Of a DNA stretch of 64,000 nt, positions 35,105-44,273 are shown piece after piece. Within the stretch, counting starts at the first letter, position 1. Each line of letters begins with the position of its first letter. The notes below the pieces were generated by a model. That model made no database searches, was not told the DNA's origin, and saw only the letters and a program-made list of their open reading frames with translations. This stretch comes from Lytechinus pictus (lineage: Eukaryota > Echinodermata > Echinoidea > Temnopleuroida > Toxopneustidae), in NCBI RefSeq assembly GCF_037042905.1, contig NC_087251.1:46014373-46078372 (forward strand), written 5' to 3'. The position numbers and the translations under genes were made by a program.

Positions 35105-38100
35105 GTCATCATCATCGCCATCATCATCATCTTCATCATCGTCATCATCGTCATCATCGTCATCATCATCATCATCATCACCATCATCATCGTCATCATC
35201 GTCATCATCGTCATCATCGTCATCATCGTCATCATCGCCATCATCATCGTCATCATCGCCATCATCATCGTCATCATCATCATCATCACCCTCACCATCA
35301 TCATCACATTCATCTCAGTTCTCTCACCTTATATGTGATGAATGAGCCATCCTTTTTTCTGGTTCATGACCCGGGGCCAGGAACCGAGCTGGTTTGGGAT
35401 TGGTGATCAGAACGATCGGCCATTCGCCAAACTGGACATCGGTGAAAGACATCATGTCATGGTCAAACGCCATCACGCGAAATCTGCAACAGTAAATATT
35501 TGATCAGGTCAAAGTTTATCTTATTAACAAAAGCAAAGTTGATTCTGAATCAAATGTAGTCAATTTCCATGAAAAATTAATGACAATATAGTTAGACGTC
35601 TTCTGAATTTCCATATGCAAACATGATCCATTTTCAAAGTTTGACCTGTCAAAGGCGTACTGATGACCAACTTTAAAGTGTATTTTAATTATTCCTAGAA
35701 CACAAAAAAAAAACATGCTTCCATGTTGTGTAGTATGCTTTTGTGGGCAGAGGTATAAAAATACTTCTGTCAAGTAGTAAATAACAAATACCTAGCATTG
35801 GGAATGACCTGTACAGCCATCATAATTCTATTCATGTTTTAATGAATGGATGGATGGATGGACGAATTACTGGATAAATGAATATATAAATACATCACTT
35901 TACAATAAACATTAACAATAATACAAACAGAAAATAAAACTTGCAATACGCCTACTTTCGATGTTTTTTCCAGTCCTCCAGCTCCAGTTCAAGGCTACCA
36001 TACCTCTGTAGAACGTACATTCTCTTGATCCCATTCTTCAGGTCAAGATCATGCAGATGACCACAAAGATAAGCTATCCCACCTCTATAATCAGGTTAGG
36101 AAAAAGATGGATAGAGAAATAAAAGAAAATTCAAGAATAGCATCATTTAGACTTATCAGATCGATAACAACTATTGACCAATTCAATCAAGATATGAGGA
36201 CATCATAACCCTTTTCCTACTGAATTTTCAATTTCCCATAGACTTTATACAGGGATGACCGGAACCAGTTACTGGCAGGTTAATGATGTTAGCAAAATTA
36301 GTAGTGGTGATGATGATAATGTTCATAATGTACTCTTCTTTTTCTAAGATGCTTTTAAGAATAAACATTTTATTTGACAAATTTGAAAAGCAGAATTGAT
36401 CTGAATCTGTGAAATCAGAAGCTTGCATTCGCACAACATTGTGAAAAATCTGTGAGTAGACAATTGTACTTGTGGAATATTTCTACTCTTTTTCAATTGA
36501 CACACAACGGACCAGATTGAAACATGAAATGCAAACCTGATGTGAACTGCTTGGCTCCTATTCTCAGTCCCGTGCCCCGTCTTACAAAGAGTTATGATTG
36601 ATCCAATTAATCCATACCATAATTTTTTCTACAGGAAATTAGCTCAATCTCTTTAGTAAACAAAGAGAATGACACTGTATCTTCAAGAGAATCAATCAAT
36701 CAATCAATCAATTCAAGGTTTATTAAAAACATGAGTCGCAGCCAAATGGCTGAATTGGTCATGTATACAAAGTAAAAACAATTAAAAGACTCATTACATA
36801 TTTCAAACATTAAAAAGCAGTACACCTTTGTAAAAACTGACATGAGAAATATGTGTATAGGCAAGAAGACTTAGGCAATGGAAATTTACATACATGTACA
36901 TAAGATAATGATCAATGTATGTATATACATCATATCTAGAAAATATTTTGAACAAATTTGCATTTTAGATGTTGACATTGCTGGCAGTCCATAGTTGTGG
37001 TTGATGGTATCAATCGCAACTCTTTGTAAGACAGGGCCCTGGTTTGATTTAAACCATGGTCTCATTCTGGGCTACAATTGTGGGAAGCTATGAATGTCCA
37101 GGATTTTTTATGCTTCTCGAGGTTAATGGGATCCTGCCCATGTTTTGATGGTGACATATAATATCTTAAAATATGATTTTAGGACAATATCTAATGATAT
37201 GAATGCAAAATGTGATACTAAATTCATCTTATTACAGATATTGATGTCAAGTTTGGCCTCCTATAGTTAAACCATGTTAGATCATGCTCTAAGTTAAAAA
37301 TATGGGCATTCAAATTCATATTCCAAACATAAAATATCACAACTATCAACTCCTACCACTCCATAAGATACAACCACATACTGTGTTTCACTCACTTCAA
37401 TATGTCATAGAGTCCATGAGGGGCGAGAATCGTTGAGGTAGGGTAGTGCCCAAAGTATATCGTTTGATTGCTGGGAGACTCCTTGGCCCTTTCTGACAAG
37501 GACTTGACATGGTAGACATTCAGCTATCATCAAAAAAATAATAAATGCAATTTACAATGCACCTATTAGAGATACTCAATGCACACAAGTTAAAGGGGAG
37601 AAAACAAAATATCAAAGGAACACAGAAATATTGTACTCAAAATCATTGATAAATATAAATTTAAGGTAAGTTCTTTGTTAAATGTTACAACAGACTGGTT
37701 ATCAAGGATGTTGTTTGTAAAATGTTTAGCTGCATTAACACAAGGTCGCATTTTTGTCAATCAGTGGTTGTGTCATGAACACAAGAGGGCATTATAACAC
37801 ACTCTCATCATTTTATTCCATTGCAGTTCAAATAATACAATATCTATTAAATGAATTATCCTATGAACCCATATAATATTTCAAGAAAAAGCTCAGTATC
37901 TTTATTGTTTCTCTTTCAAAAAATTTGTCAGAGAGATAATGATAATGATGATGATAATAATAATAATAATGATAATAACAATAATAATAATACAAGTATA
38001 TCGCCTTTTAGAAGGCAGTCTTTATGTTTGTGCCTTTGAATAGGCACACTATTTATTATCATAGCTTTAGCTCCAGCTACTGTTACTAGCGCTTGGTGCA

Positions 38101-41100
38101 TTTAATCATGCCAATATATACAAAGTAAATATTTACCTCATCTAATATACCATAGAAGTTGATAGGCCTCTTGGTACCAATCTTCAGAAGGGAATCAACA
38201 TGGATGAAGGAGTAAGTCCCAAATGGCAGTTCCATTTTATAGAGAAAAGATTCATCTCCCTTTTCACCTAGGATAGAATACTCCCTGTTCAAATAGTGGA
38301 GAGGATTTGAAAATGATGAGTTACATACAATGTATACATAATGATAGCAATAATAATCAATAATAATAAGCCACTTCTTTTTTATAGTCAATAGTTTAAT
38401 AGTATATTAACTGATCAAGGTCAAAGGTCAAGTCTTGTAACTTTTTTACAATGATTTCTTTGCCGAAATTAGTGGTATTATTGAGTGTTATTTGGATACA
38501 TATTTCTCAGATATAAAGGAGTTTCATTTTTTCATTTTTGCTTTGACATAATTATGCTGTACTTTAATACTTTCCATACATACAATATATATGAAATATA
38601 ATTAACAAATAATCTCATATAAATAAGCTACATGAACAAGTTCAATAACAAATTTTGTATCAATATCCGATGGAACAATCATTTGATGAATTTGCTTCCA
38701 ACCATCAGAAAAGCTCATCAGAAAAAATAACTTTCTATTGAAGAGTTTGTAAAAGAAATCAGTATGTTAACAAACCTGTAAAAGTTGTTTTCATGCTGCC
38801 TGAAGGGTATATCAAAGTTATCTAATCAGAGGGATAAAATAGAAACAATGAAATAAAAAGATGTAAGTTTACAAAAGAGTGAATTAATTTCAAGATCAAC
38901 TATCAATTGGATGAACGAATCTGAAAAAGAATTTTGACTCAAAAGGAGGTTTCATTGACTGATGCGTTTGAACCTATCCAGATCAAGATGTGCTTTACAC
39001 ACTACCCATTGATGTCACAAATGACTGCACAGCTAGCTCATCAATTATCAGCTGTAGGTACCAGCTGGTATTTTTGTGGTTTGCATTCAAATAGAATATC
39101 TGACATATTAGACTATGGCTTTAAATTGGATATATGATATATTAGAATATTACTTTAAATTGGATATATGATATATTAGAATATTACTTTAAATTGGATA
39201 TATGATATATTAGAATATGAAGCCAATCAGTGGAAACAAGTGTATGGACACTTTTTTTTTCATTTTGCATCCTGCAATTCTAAAAAGTATAGTGAATATT
39301 ATTGGCTTCATTACTGCGTTCAAATACAATATAGTTTTACATATAAAATACACATAAATAGTCCATAATACAAACAATATAGTAACATTATAAAAGGAAT
39401 ACAAGAAAACAATGCAATGTATAGAATAATCAATTAATACAGAGACTGCCATCATGAGTAGTAACATTGATTTTTCACCTTTGGCACTATGGGGGGGGGG
39501 GGGTATTAGCACACTGGCTCCATCAAAGTTGCCAATAGTTTATAACTTGATGAATTACCACGGTTTCCTCTCACATCTAGCCACCGAAGGGAATAAGGTT
39601 GATGTTTAAAAAAAAATTACTCATAATACTACTTTTACTACAAATATGATACTAACAATAACCAGGAGTCTCGCCTTATCTTGCAATCAATAAAATATGC
39701 AAAATGATCTTGTGACCCCTAAAGGTCATTTGACCAGATCATCCCCATGAACACACATGTGGTATTTACCCAAGGATCATCTGTACAAAGTGTAAACACA
39801 ATTGATGCAGAAATAAAGAAATTAGAACAACAGACTAAGAGGAAAAGTGATCATTAGGTCTCTGCCAAACTTCGTTCAGGCGAGACATAAATAATATTTA
39901 CCAATAAAGATAATAATAATACTTTAATAGCTTTTTATCACACTTTTTGCCACAGGACACTAAGCGCAACTATGATGACATGGATTTCGTATGCATGGAA
40001 GATTTTGTATGTATCTTGATCTAGACTCCTAGCCTTGGATTGGGCATTATTTTTGTGGGTTTTTTTTTATAGTACATTTGCTCCAACAAAGTTGACACAA
40101 GTTAATAACAGTAACAATAATGATACTGCTTTTAAATAGCATAATTAAGTCTGTTAGCCCTCAATAGTATAAATTTATATCTTGAATACGTTACCATGGT
40201 TTCCTCTCACATCAAGCCATCTCAAGGAATATGGTAGCTTAGCCTCGGACATGATCTGTTGATATGATATCCAATCTCCTTTGTTTTGTGAGGCATGGGG
40301 AGCACCATCTGTGATGTCACCTAATAGTACAGTAAATAGAGGAATGTTTAGTTGGGGTATGCTTCATCAGGAGTACAGATAGTATAAATTCAGATCACAA
40401 ACATTCAAAGGTTTATTAGGATGCTGCAAGGAGCTCATTTGCAATCAAACGCAAATTTCACTGGCAAATTTTAAAATTGATGGATCAGTTTGAACTGTAG
40501 CAATTCACATTATACTTCCTGTTGCAAGAAAACAAACCAGATATCAACTGAAAATGTATAATCTAAAGACATTTTATTGATTTTAGAGCCAACAAGCTAT
40601 TGCTTCTCTTTTAACATAAAAATGTTCTCTATCAAACAAATGCAATGCGTACTGCTGTTAGCTTTGATCATAGAATTAACTGTATGCCCACTCACACCCC
40701 CCCCCCCCTTTGGACCTGGACCTCAGGACAGCTCTATCATCTCCAAATTTGAAATGTGGTATGATCAGTTTCTTTTTTTTCTCCAAAGAACTAAAAAAAA
40801 ATTGGAAGAATGTAGCTGCATCCCTCTTCTCCAATAAATTATTTACCAACTGAATCATTATAAGTTCAAGCTTATAAGTTGGAGAATCCTCATCTTCATA
40901 TGGGACTGCCCTGAATATAAATGAAATGGGAAAACAGATGAATAGCATCTGACCTGTGTGAAGTACAAGCATCGGGTTTATGACTTTCAGGTGTTCATGA
41001 CAGAATATCTTGAAATCTCGAGCGCGTGCTAACTTCTCAGGATTTTCCACAGTGGTAAGATGCGTATCTGAAATCTGCATCAAATTGAAACAAATCGATC

Positions 41101-43753
41101 ATAATTCATAAGAAAAGGAAATCACAAAGCAAAAAAAGACCTTGCTTAAAGGGCATTAGTTGACATTGATTTGGCTCCATGCAAGGTTTATGCAACAGTT
41201 CTGTATTAATACAGTAATTTTCATTACCATATAAATTATATCCTTAATAAAAACTACTTTTCATCGATTTCAGTTTGGCTTTCAGAATTCATATGCTTTG
41301 AACAAGGCAGTTTTCTTTGACATCTATAGAGCATCATCTGTAACCATGCAACATACACTACTCAAAAAAAGTTAAGGACCACTTTTTAATGTGTGTATAC
41401 AATTTTCAAACCGGGTGTTGTATTTCTAGAAATACCCGAATATGGCTGTCTTGAATCTCCTCAAACACCCTGTAACAATTTCACACATGGGTGGTTTCAG
41501 TTATTGCATGATGTCTCTCGCATTATTGCATATCCTGAAAAGTGGGCCCATTGTGAAGTGGTACAAATGTGGATTCAAATGCATTTTCTGTCTTTAGTCT
41601 CTACAATCAACAAATTGCTGACAACAGCAATGCCAAGATACAGCTGTCCAGGATGCCATCAAACACAATGAAATCAATTTCACACATGCAGTTCTTTCAT
41701 GTCTCTTGCATCATTGCAATGTGCCCGTACAAAAGTGGCTTCCAAAGCATTTTCTGTCTTTAGTCTCTACAATCAACAACTTGCTGACAATAGCAATGCC
41801 AAGATACAGCTGTCCAGAATGCCATCAAACACAATGACATCAATTTCACACATGCAGTTCTTTCATGATGTCTCTGGCATCATTGCAGTGGGCCATAAGA
41901 CAAGTGTCTTCCAAAGCATTTTCCGTCTTTAGTCTGTACAATCAACAACTTGCCTACAACAGCAATGCCAAGACACCACCTAAGTGAAACAGATGTAGCC
42001 AGAGCCCTAGGGATGCTGGAAGCTGGCCTCAGTCAGCGAAGAGTAGCCAGAATGATGGGCGTGTCACACAGTGTCATTAGCAGAGCAAATCAAAGACACC
42101 GAGAGACAGGGCTATACTCCGAGAGACCCCGCAGTGGCCGACCAGTTTCGACAACCCCTAGAGATGATCGCTACTTGACGAATCTCAGCCTCCGCAACCG
42201 CTTTCACAGTGCACACCGCCTCAACAATGACTTCGCTGCAGCAACTGGAGTGATTGTTTCCACTCAAACAATCCGTAACCGACTTCACAGAGCCAATATG
42301 CATGCCAGACGGCCAGCTCAGTGTGTCCCACTCACCCCTGCTCACAGAAGAATTCGTCTCAACTGGGCCCGGGAGCATGTCAGATGGACCAGACAGCAAT
42401 GGCGTAGAGTTCTGTTCACAGATGAGAGCAGATTTTCCCTTGACCACAATGATGGACGTTCGAGAGTCTGGAGGCGACCAGGAGAGAGATTTGCAGACCC
42501 CTGTATTGCAGAACATGACCGTTATGGGGGAGGCAGCGTCATGGTGTGGGGAGGCATCACCTACGCCAACCGTACTCGTCTCTACGTGGTCCCAGGGGGA
42601 GCAATGACAGGAGTGAGGTACAGGGATGAGGTCCTTGAACCTATAGTGGTGCCATTTGCAGAAAATGTGGGACAAAACATCATTTTCATGGATGACAATG
42701 CCCGTGCCCACCGAGCTAGGGTGGTGACCGAGTTCCTTGAGGGCCAGGGGATTGAGCGTATGGAGTGGCCAGCGAGGTCCCCGGACTTAAACCCGATAGA
42801 GCACGTATGGGACATGATGGGGAGGAGTCTCGAGCAGCTCGAAGCCCATCCACTTGGACTGCAGCAGCTGGGTGTGGCTCTGGAGGCTGCATGGGATGCA
42901 CTGGACGTCAGAGACATCAATCGCCTCATCAGCTCCATGAGACAGCGCTGTGAAGCCGTTATTGCTGCAGGAGGTGGTCACACTCGTTACTGAACTGCCT
43001 GAAAGACACTCAGACATTCGTTTTTACCACTTCATGTCGGTAGCTGATACCCCTCGGGGCCCACTTTTCAGGATGTGCAGTGATGCGAGAGACATTGTGC
43101 AACAACTGAAACCACCCATGCGTGAAATTGATTACAGCGCGTTTAAGGACATTTAGGACAGTTGTACTGAGGTATTTCCAGAAATAAAACACCTTGTATA
43201 AAATCTTTATGTACGTTTTAAAAAGTGGTCCTTAACTTTTTTTGAGTAGTGTATAATAATAATAATACCAACATGTCTATATAGCGCATATCACTGCCAA
43301 ATGCGTCCTTATGCGCTTTAATTGGATATTATTACCCTGGCTTTAGCCCCGCAGCCTATTACAGCGCGGTGGCATTTCAAGGAATAAATTCCTGCCAGGT
43401 ACCTATTTACCTCACCTGGGTCGAGTGCAGCACACTACAACATATCTGTAGCAGTGTAATTGTCATTCCTATATAAATCGTATCCTTTACACCGCTTTCC
43501 ATCTATTTCAATTAATACAATGCACCACTCACAGTTTAAAATCATTTTTCAATTGCGATTTTACCTGTACAAACCACCATAGATTGTCTGAAGTTTCGCC
43601 TGGGAATGGCGGTACGTCATCATAGGGATGTGGGAGGCCATAATATTTAACTGGGACAGTGAAGTAATGTACAGACTGGACAAGAGCATAAATCACAGTT
43701 GCTATGGCAACCAGGACAGATGTGATGAGAAGGCATCCCTTAGGTGGCTGCAT
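19849..43753 (-). CDS. TMEM62: TMEM62, complete (14 coding exons, 665 codons)
   Basis: Multi-pass membrane protein with a calcineurin-like metallophosphoesterase domain; the substrate and cellular role of the family are not established. Exons: 43753-43565, 41074-40954, 40320-40195, 38821-38776, 38284-38137, 37523-37396, 36084-35956, 35483-35328, 32267-32105, 31459-31349, 30773-30689, 22589-22491, 20777-20659 and 20226-19849. Together they give 1998 bases; all junctions are GT-AG and all phases agree. Human TMEM62 is about 640 residues. Seen in order: an N-terminal signal anchor (about 8-28), D66-T-H68, G104-D105, G143-N-H-D146, G235-H236 and G261-H-L-H264 (the full set of metal-ligand motifs), a beta-rich middle, then about six or seven membrane segments from residue ~430 on. 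The start is preceded by an acceptor at 43764-43765, implying a non-coding first exon upstream. Introns carry a Tc1 element, a transposase relic, microsatellites and a tandem repeat with DR1-like motifs. Confidence 0.95.
20659..20777 (-). CDS. TMEM62: TMEM62 coding exon 13
   Basis: G-P-W-L-V-G-E-V-V, counterpart of the human G-P-W-F-F-G-E-I-I, then G-M-Y-V-N-S. Confidence 0.93.
21224..21850 (+). mobile_element. Retroposon-like fragment with a small secreted-type ORF and (TAA)n tail
   Basis: An ORF from the second ATG at 21312 (120 codons if read from 21273) has a hydrophobic N-terminus (L-I-T-L-I-F-F-L-L-L-G-V), then an N-rich stretch. After the stop come about 200 bp of non-coding sequence and an aataaataataataataata tail, as in non-LTR elements. 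It is probably the start and the 3' UTR of a retrotransposon joined by an internal deletion. A small secreted protein is less likely. It lies in TMEM62 intron 12, antisense. Confidence 0.4.
22491..22589 (-). CDS. TMEM62: TMEM62 coding exon 12
   Basis: L-L-Y-G-L-L-L-L-V-H and I-Y-Y-P-L-I-L-I-A-I-Y-P-L-I-G, two hydrophobic stretches, leading into G-P-W of exon 13. The intron before it is about 8 kb. Confidence 0.9.
22893..22927. repeat. (AT)n microsatellite
   Basis: About 17 uninterrupted AT units in TMEM62 intron 11. Confidence 0.9.
23215..23292. repeat. (AAT)n-rich microsatellite
   Basis: Interrupted AAT, AAC and AATATT units. Confidence 0.85.
23633..23815. mobile_element. MITE of the 'tttcataaagctgttcg' family
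   Basis: Arms gtttcataaagctgttcttgag (left) and caaacagctttatgaaacagc (right). It is more diverged than the 9616 copy. Confidence 0.7.
24460..24605 (-). mobile_element. Retroposon fragment with AAT-rich end
   Basis: A run of aataataat/aacaac is followed by tcatatagtgcctatcaaaaa and ccaagcactttaaa, the short-interspersed 3'-end type seen elsewhere in the window. Confidence 0.5.
24883..25048. mobile_element. MITE of the 'tttcataaagctgttcg' family
   Basis: Left arm from gcgtttcataaagctgttcgt, right arm ending gctttatgaaacgggcc. A second left half (25052-25118) follows directly, as a tandem partial copy. Confidence 0.75.
25300..27955. other. TMEM62 intron 11, no feature recognised
   Basis: About 2.6 kb of AT-rich sequence without exon, repeat structure or RNA gene that I can support on either strand. 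Confidence 0.5.
27965..29035 (+). repeat. ~160-bp tandem repeat element with a GCC-rich end (pearl-like)
   Basis: Five to six copies of a unit with the order tcatgtgacctgaaactc, caggatgttcagt, cttgattaaccttatgtcca, agtttcatgaacta, tcaaagttatgatgg, ttcaacaaatacccc, ttcattgaccctaaatgacc. The array ends in a gccgccgccgccg tract and cggaaaagcggcgcctatag. It looks like the core-repeat elements reported from marine invertebrates; that assignment is from memory. It lies in TMEM62 intron 11. Confidence 0.7.
29072..29117. repeat. Perfect 46-base hairpin
   Basis: A 21-bp perfect stem (29072-29092 with 29097-29117) and an AAAA loop. It abuts the next fold-back element. Confidence 0.8.
29118..29268. mobile_element. 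Fold-back MITE
   Basis: The arm acctcggtcacatttg...gagtcgaaaacagccgtttt is repeated inverted at the right end. The right arm has an extra ~11 bp (ggccgtacggc). Confidence 0.75.
29640..29760. other. CpG-rich island-like spot inside a TMEM62 intron
   Basis: The run around cgaggccgctgcgcggcttg and cgtcgcttcgcgccgcc stands out from AT-rich surroundings. I see no gene in it. It may belong to an inserted repeat. Confidence 0.3.
30689..30773 (-). CDS. TMEM62: TMEM62 coding exon 11
   Basis: L-V-L-C-I-I-G-L-E-C and I-C-V-F-P-L-M-F-F-R-R-Y, a membrane segment with a basic end; the phases fit exons 10 and 12. Confidence 0.88.
31349..31459 (-). CDS. TMEM62: TMEM62 coding exon 10
   Basis: D-T-A-G-R-Y-K-T-V (human D-S-A-G-R-S-K-S-V), ending in the first part of a membrane segment, S-F-V-I-M-I-N-S-F-I-F. 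Confidence 0.9.
31822..31997 (+). mobile_element. Second copy of the tRNA-derived SINE (head degraded)
   Basis: It shares tagtgcgctagtgtcctttg, ggagaggacctt and ggtcctctggttg with 7196-7395. The A box is lost; the B box survives as gggtttgattatc. Confidence 0.75.
32105..32267 (-). CDS. TMEM62: TMEM62 coding exon 9
   Basis: I-L-V-F-S-P-S, then G-P-L-Y-V-L-P-W-K-P-E-R-Y-T-S-G-L-H, equal to the human G-P-I-F-V-L-K-W-N-P-R-N-Y-S-S-G-T-H. Confidence 0.94.
33018..34200 (+). pseudogene. DUF4371 / ZMYM1-like hAT-type transposase relic with internal tandem amplification
   Basis: Seen in order: D-F-T-E-M-M and S-D-E-K-Q-E-N-K-R-N, I-Q-N-I-Q-F-L-A-R-Q-G; then L-A-L-Q-G, V-L-Q-L-Y-Q-L-R-A-T-D-D-P, L-E-W-S-K-G-K-T-N-K-Y; then E-M-L-E-I-T-D-L-Q-V-L-R-E-V-V; then (frame shifted) A-D-K-C-T-D-I-S-N-K-E-Q-L-P-L-R-I-R-W. 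This is the DUF4371 layout. Stops and shifts break the frame, so it is dead. It sits in TMEM62 intron 8, antisense to that gene. The middle segment has been copied into a tandem array (separate entry). Confidence 0.75.
33092..33995 (+). repeat. 184-bp tandem array made of transposase coding sequence, five copies
   Basis: Copies start at 33092 (lacking ~17 bp), 33260, 33444, 33628 and 33812, so the step is 184 bp three times running. Identity is high, about 95% by eye. 184 is not a multiple of three. Confidence 0.88.
34831..35307. repeat. ~480-bp CAT/ATG trinucleotide array with higher-order units
   Basis: Almost pure (CAT)n with embedded blocks of (CACCAT)n (34897-34940) and a 9-bp unit CATCATCGT (34987-35065, 35135-35165 and 35190-35240). 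The long His, Ser or Met frames across it are not genes. Confidence 0.97.
35328..35483 (-). CDS. TMEM62: TMEM62 coding exon 8
   Basis: F-R-V-M-A-F-D-H-D, W-P-I-V-L-I-T-N-P-K and M-A-H-S-S-H-I-R. Its donor is followed within about 15 bases by the long CAT/ATG microsatellite. Confidence 0.94.
35956..36084 (-). CDS. TMEM62: TMEM62 coding exon 7 (GHxH motif)
   Basis: I-A-Y-L-C-G-H-L-H, then L-E-L-E-L-E-D-W-K, the last metal-binding motif and the strand after it. Confidence 0.94.
36575..37035. mobile_element. Fold-back element with inner insertion
   Basis: cgtcttacaaagagttatgattgat near 36578 is matched inverted by atcaatcgcaactctttgta at 37009. An (AATC)n run (36692-36713) and a further repeat lie inside. 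Confidence 0.55.
37396..37523 (-). CDS. TMEM62: TMEM62 coding exon 6 (GH motif)
   Basis: Contains T-I-Y-F-G-H-Y-P-T-S-T-I-L, counterpart of the human T-I-W-F-G-H-F-T-T-S-T-I-L. Confidence 0.94.
37937..37995. repeat. (GAT/AAT)n microsatellite
   Basis: gataatgatgatgataataa followed by AAT units with few interruptions. Confidence 0.85.
38137..38284 (-). CDS. TMEM62: TMEM62 coding exon 5
   Basis: Contains F-G-T-Y-S-F-I-H-V-D and K-R-P-I-N-F-Y-G-I-L-D, matching the human F-G-N-Y-S-F-I-C-V-D and K-R-P-Y-N-F-F-G-I-L-D. Confidence 0.94.
38418..38430 (+). promoter_or_regulatory. Perfect DR1 hormone-response-type motif
   Basis: AGGTCAAAGGTCA, two half-sites spaced by one base, in TMEM62 intron 4. 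It is the consensus of HNF4, RXR and COUP-type receptors. It could equally be chance or a repeat relic. Confidence 0.3.
38776..38821 (-). CDS. TMEM62: TMEM62 coding exon 4 (46 bp)
   Basis: A short exon, D-N-F-D-I-P-F-R-Q-H-E-N-N-F-Y-R, found by phase and by the human A-F-N-I-P counterpart. Confidence 0.88.
39087..39222. repeat. 34-bp tandem repeat, about three copies
   Basis: ttaaattggatatatgatat recurs at 39121, 39155 and 39189 with near-identical units. Confidence 0.9.
39559..39598 (-). pseudogene. Duplicate of the end of TMEM62 exon 3
   Basis: It reads P-Y-S-L-R-W-L-D-V-R-G-N-R and keeps a donor (GTG|GTAATT), but the histidine of G-N-H is arginine. No acceptor lies directly upstream. The neighbouring intron sequence is duplicated as well, so it is a segmental copy. 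Confidence 0.6.
39664..39896. mobile_element. Element bounded by inverted GTCTCGCC / GGCGAGAC
   Basis: Short inverted ends gagtctcgcctta and caggcgagacata, about 230 bp apart. The same ggcgagacaaaa end appears on the repeat at 29006. Confidence 0.4.
40195..40320 (-). CDS. TMEM62: TMEM62 coding exon 3 (GD and GNHD motifs)
   Basis: G-D-I-T-D at the start and W-L-D-V-R-G-N-H-D at the end, matching human G-D-L-T-D and W-L-D-I-K-G-N-H-D. Confidence 0.94.
40954..41074 (-). CDS. TMEM62: TMEM62 coding exon 2 (D-x-H motif)
   Basis: Begins I-S-D-T-H-L, the first metal-binding motif, and ends V-L-H-T-G|, phase 1. Confidence 0.93.
41581..41948 (+). repeat. Subterminal ~167-bp direct repeats inside the Tc1 element
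   Basis: gcattttctgtctttagtct starts at 41581, 41747 and 41916 (third with one change), with the whole unit repeated. The 5' arm is therefore longer than the 3' arm. Confidence 0.85.
41950..42993 (+). CDS. Tc1-like transposase, intact 347-codon ORF
   Basis: It cuts and pastes its own element at TA sites. Seen: an N-terminal paired-type helix-turn-helix region (L-S-E-T-D-V-A-R-A-L-G-M-L-E-A-G-L-S and M-G-V-S-H-S-V-I-S-R), a basic hook with G-R-P-V-S-T-T, first catalytic Asp in L-F-T-D-E-S-R-F, second in F-M-D-D-N-A-R-A-H, and Glu in S-P-D-L-N-P-I-E-H-V-W. There are 34 residues between the second Asp and the Glu, i.e. DD34E. The length is usual for the family. There are no internal stops and all three acidic residues are present, so it may still be active. 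Starts at 41965 (M-P-R) or 41950 are both possible. GC content is clearly higher than the surroundings. Confidence 0.93.
   Translation: MPTTAMPRHHLSETDVARALGMLEAGLSQRRVARMMGVSHSVISRANQRHRETGLYSERPRSGRPVSTTPRDDRYLTNLSLRNRFHSAHRLNNDFAAATGVIVSTQTIRNRLHRANMHARRPAQCVPLTPAHRRIRLNWAREHVRWTRQQWRRVLFTDESRFSLDHNDGRSRVWRRPGERFADPCIAEHDRYGGGSVMVWGGITYANRTRLYVVPGGAMTGVRYRDEVLEPIVVPFAENVGQNIIFMDDNARAHRARVVTEFLEGQGIERMEWPARSPDLNPIEHVWDMMGRSLEQLEAHPLGLQQLGVALEAAWDALDVRDINRLISSMRQRCEAVIAAGGGHTRY
43253..43440 (-). mobile_element. Retroposon with (TAA)n end
   Basis: aataataataccaac is followed by tatagcgcatatcac, cttatgcgctttaattgg, attaccctggctttagcc and ttcctgccaggtacctattt, cctgggtcgagtgcagcac. This is the best copy of this family in the window, directly abutting the Tc1 right end. 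Confidence 0.7.
43565..43753 (-). CDS. TMEM62: TMEM62 coding exon 1 (signal anchor)
   Basis: 63 codons beginning M-Q-P-P-K-G, with a hydrophobic stretch L-L-I-T-S-V-L-V-A-I-A-T-V-I-Y-A-L-V. Ten bases of 5' UTR follow the acceptor TATTAATCCCAG. Confidence 0.92.
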
Positions 43754-44273
43754 GGTGAACGATCTGGGATTAATAGAAGAAAAGATAGTAAGTTATCACA
43801 ATGGCTTCATGATAAGTAGAAATATGCTCCTGTACATTGTGTTTATGTTCAATCTCTTATACTGTGCAACATTCTATACTAATATTGAACTTAAAATGTA
43901 GAAATTGATGAGATCTTGTGAGAATAAAAACCTTTATCACTGAAGCAACATCAGAGAATAATTACCTTTATTACTAAAGCCACATCAGAAAATAAAAACC
44001 TGTATTACTAGTAAATACTAGAGCCACACCAACTCATGAAATTAAGCTGCATTGTACAGGAAGTAGGCCTATATGGCATTTCTGTTTTTCTCAATCTTGA
44101 TGCAACCCTTTTCCAAGTTACATCATATTAAGGTAGCAATTCACTGTATGATCATTATTATCCCAAGAAACATTTTTATCTTTAGACCAAAGGGCTTTTT
44201 ATTTGGGGCATTTCTTCGCCCAGGTACACATGCCAATCAAATTACATTATCAAATGTTAACATCCCACGAGGT

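Larger units (their letters stand above)
41356..43251 (+). mobile_element. Near-intact Tc1/mariner-type transposon
   Basis: 1896 bp with TA duplicated on both sides (41354-41355 and 43252-43253). The outermost ~33 bp (cactactcaaaaaaagttaa...) are near-perfect inverted repeats. The inversion continues imperfectly further in, giving arms of about 200 bp. It lies in TMEM62 intron 1, opposite in sense to TMEM62. Confidence 0.93.

Noticed and set aside
34807..35406. Long poly-Ser, poly-His and poly-Met frames
   Set aside because: They are translations of the CAT/ATG microsatellite in different frames, not proteins.
38934..39137. Plus-strand frame with T-H-Y-P and C-G-L-H that looks like a second metallophosphoesterase piece
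   Set aside because: The resemblance is two short motifs in the wrong spacing, on the strand opposite TMEM62, with no other family features.
42112..42711. Minus-strand 199-codon frame
   Set aside because: It is antisense to the transposase gene and has no motifs of its own.
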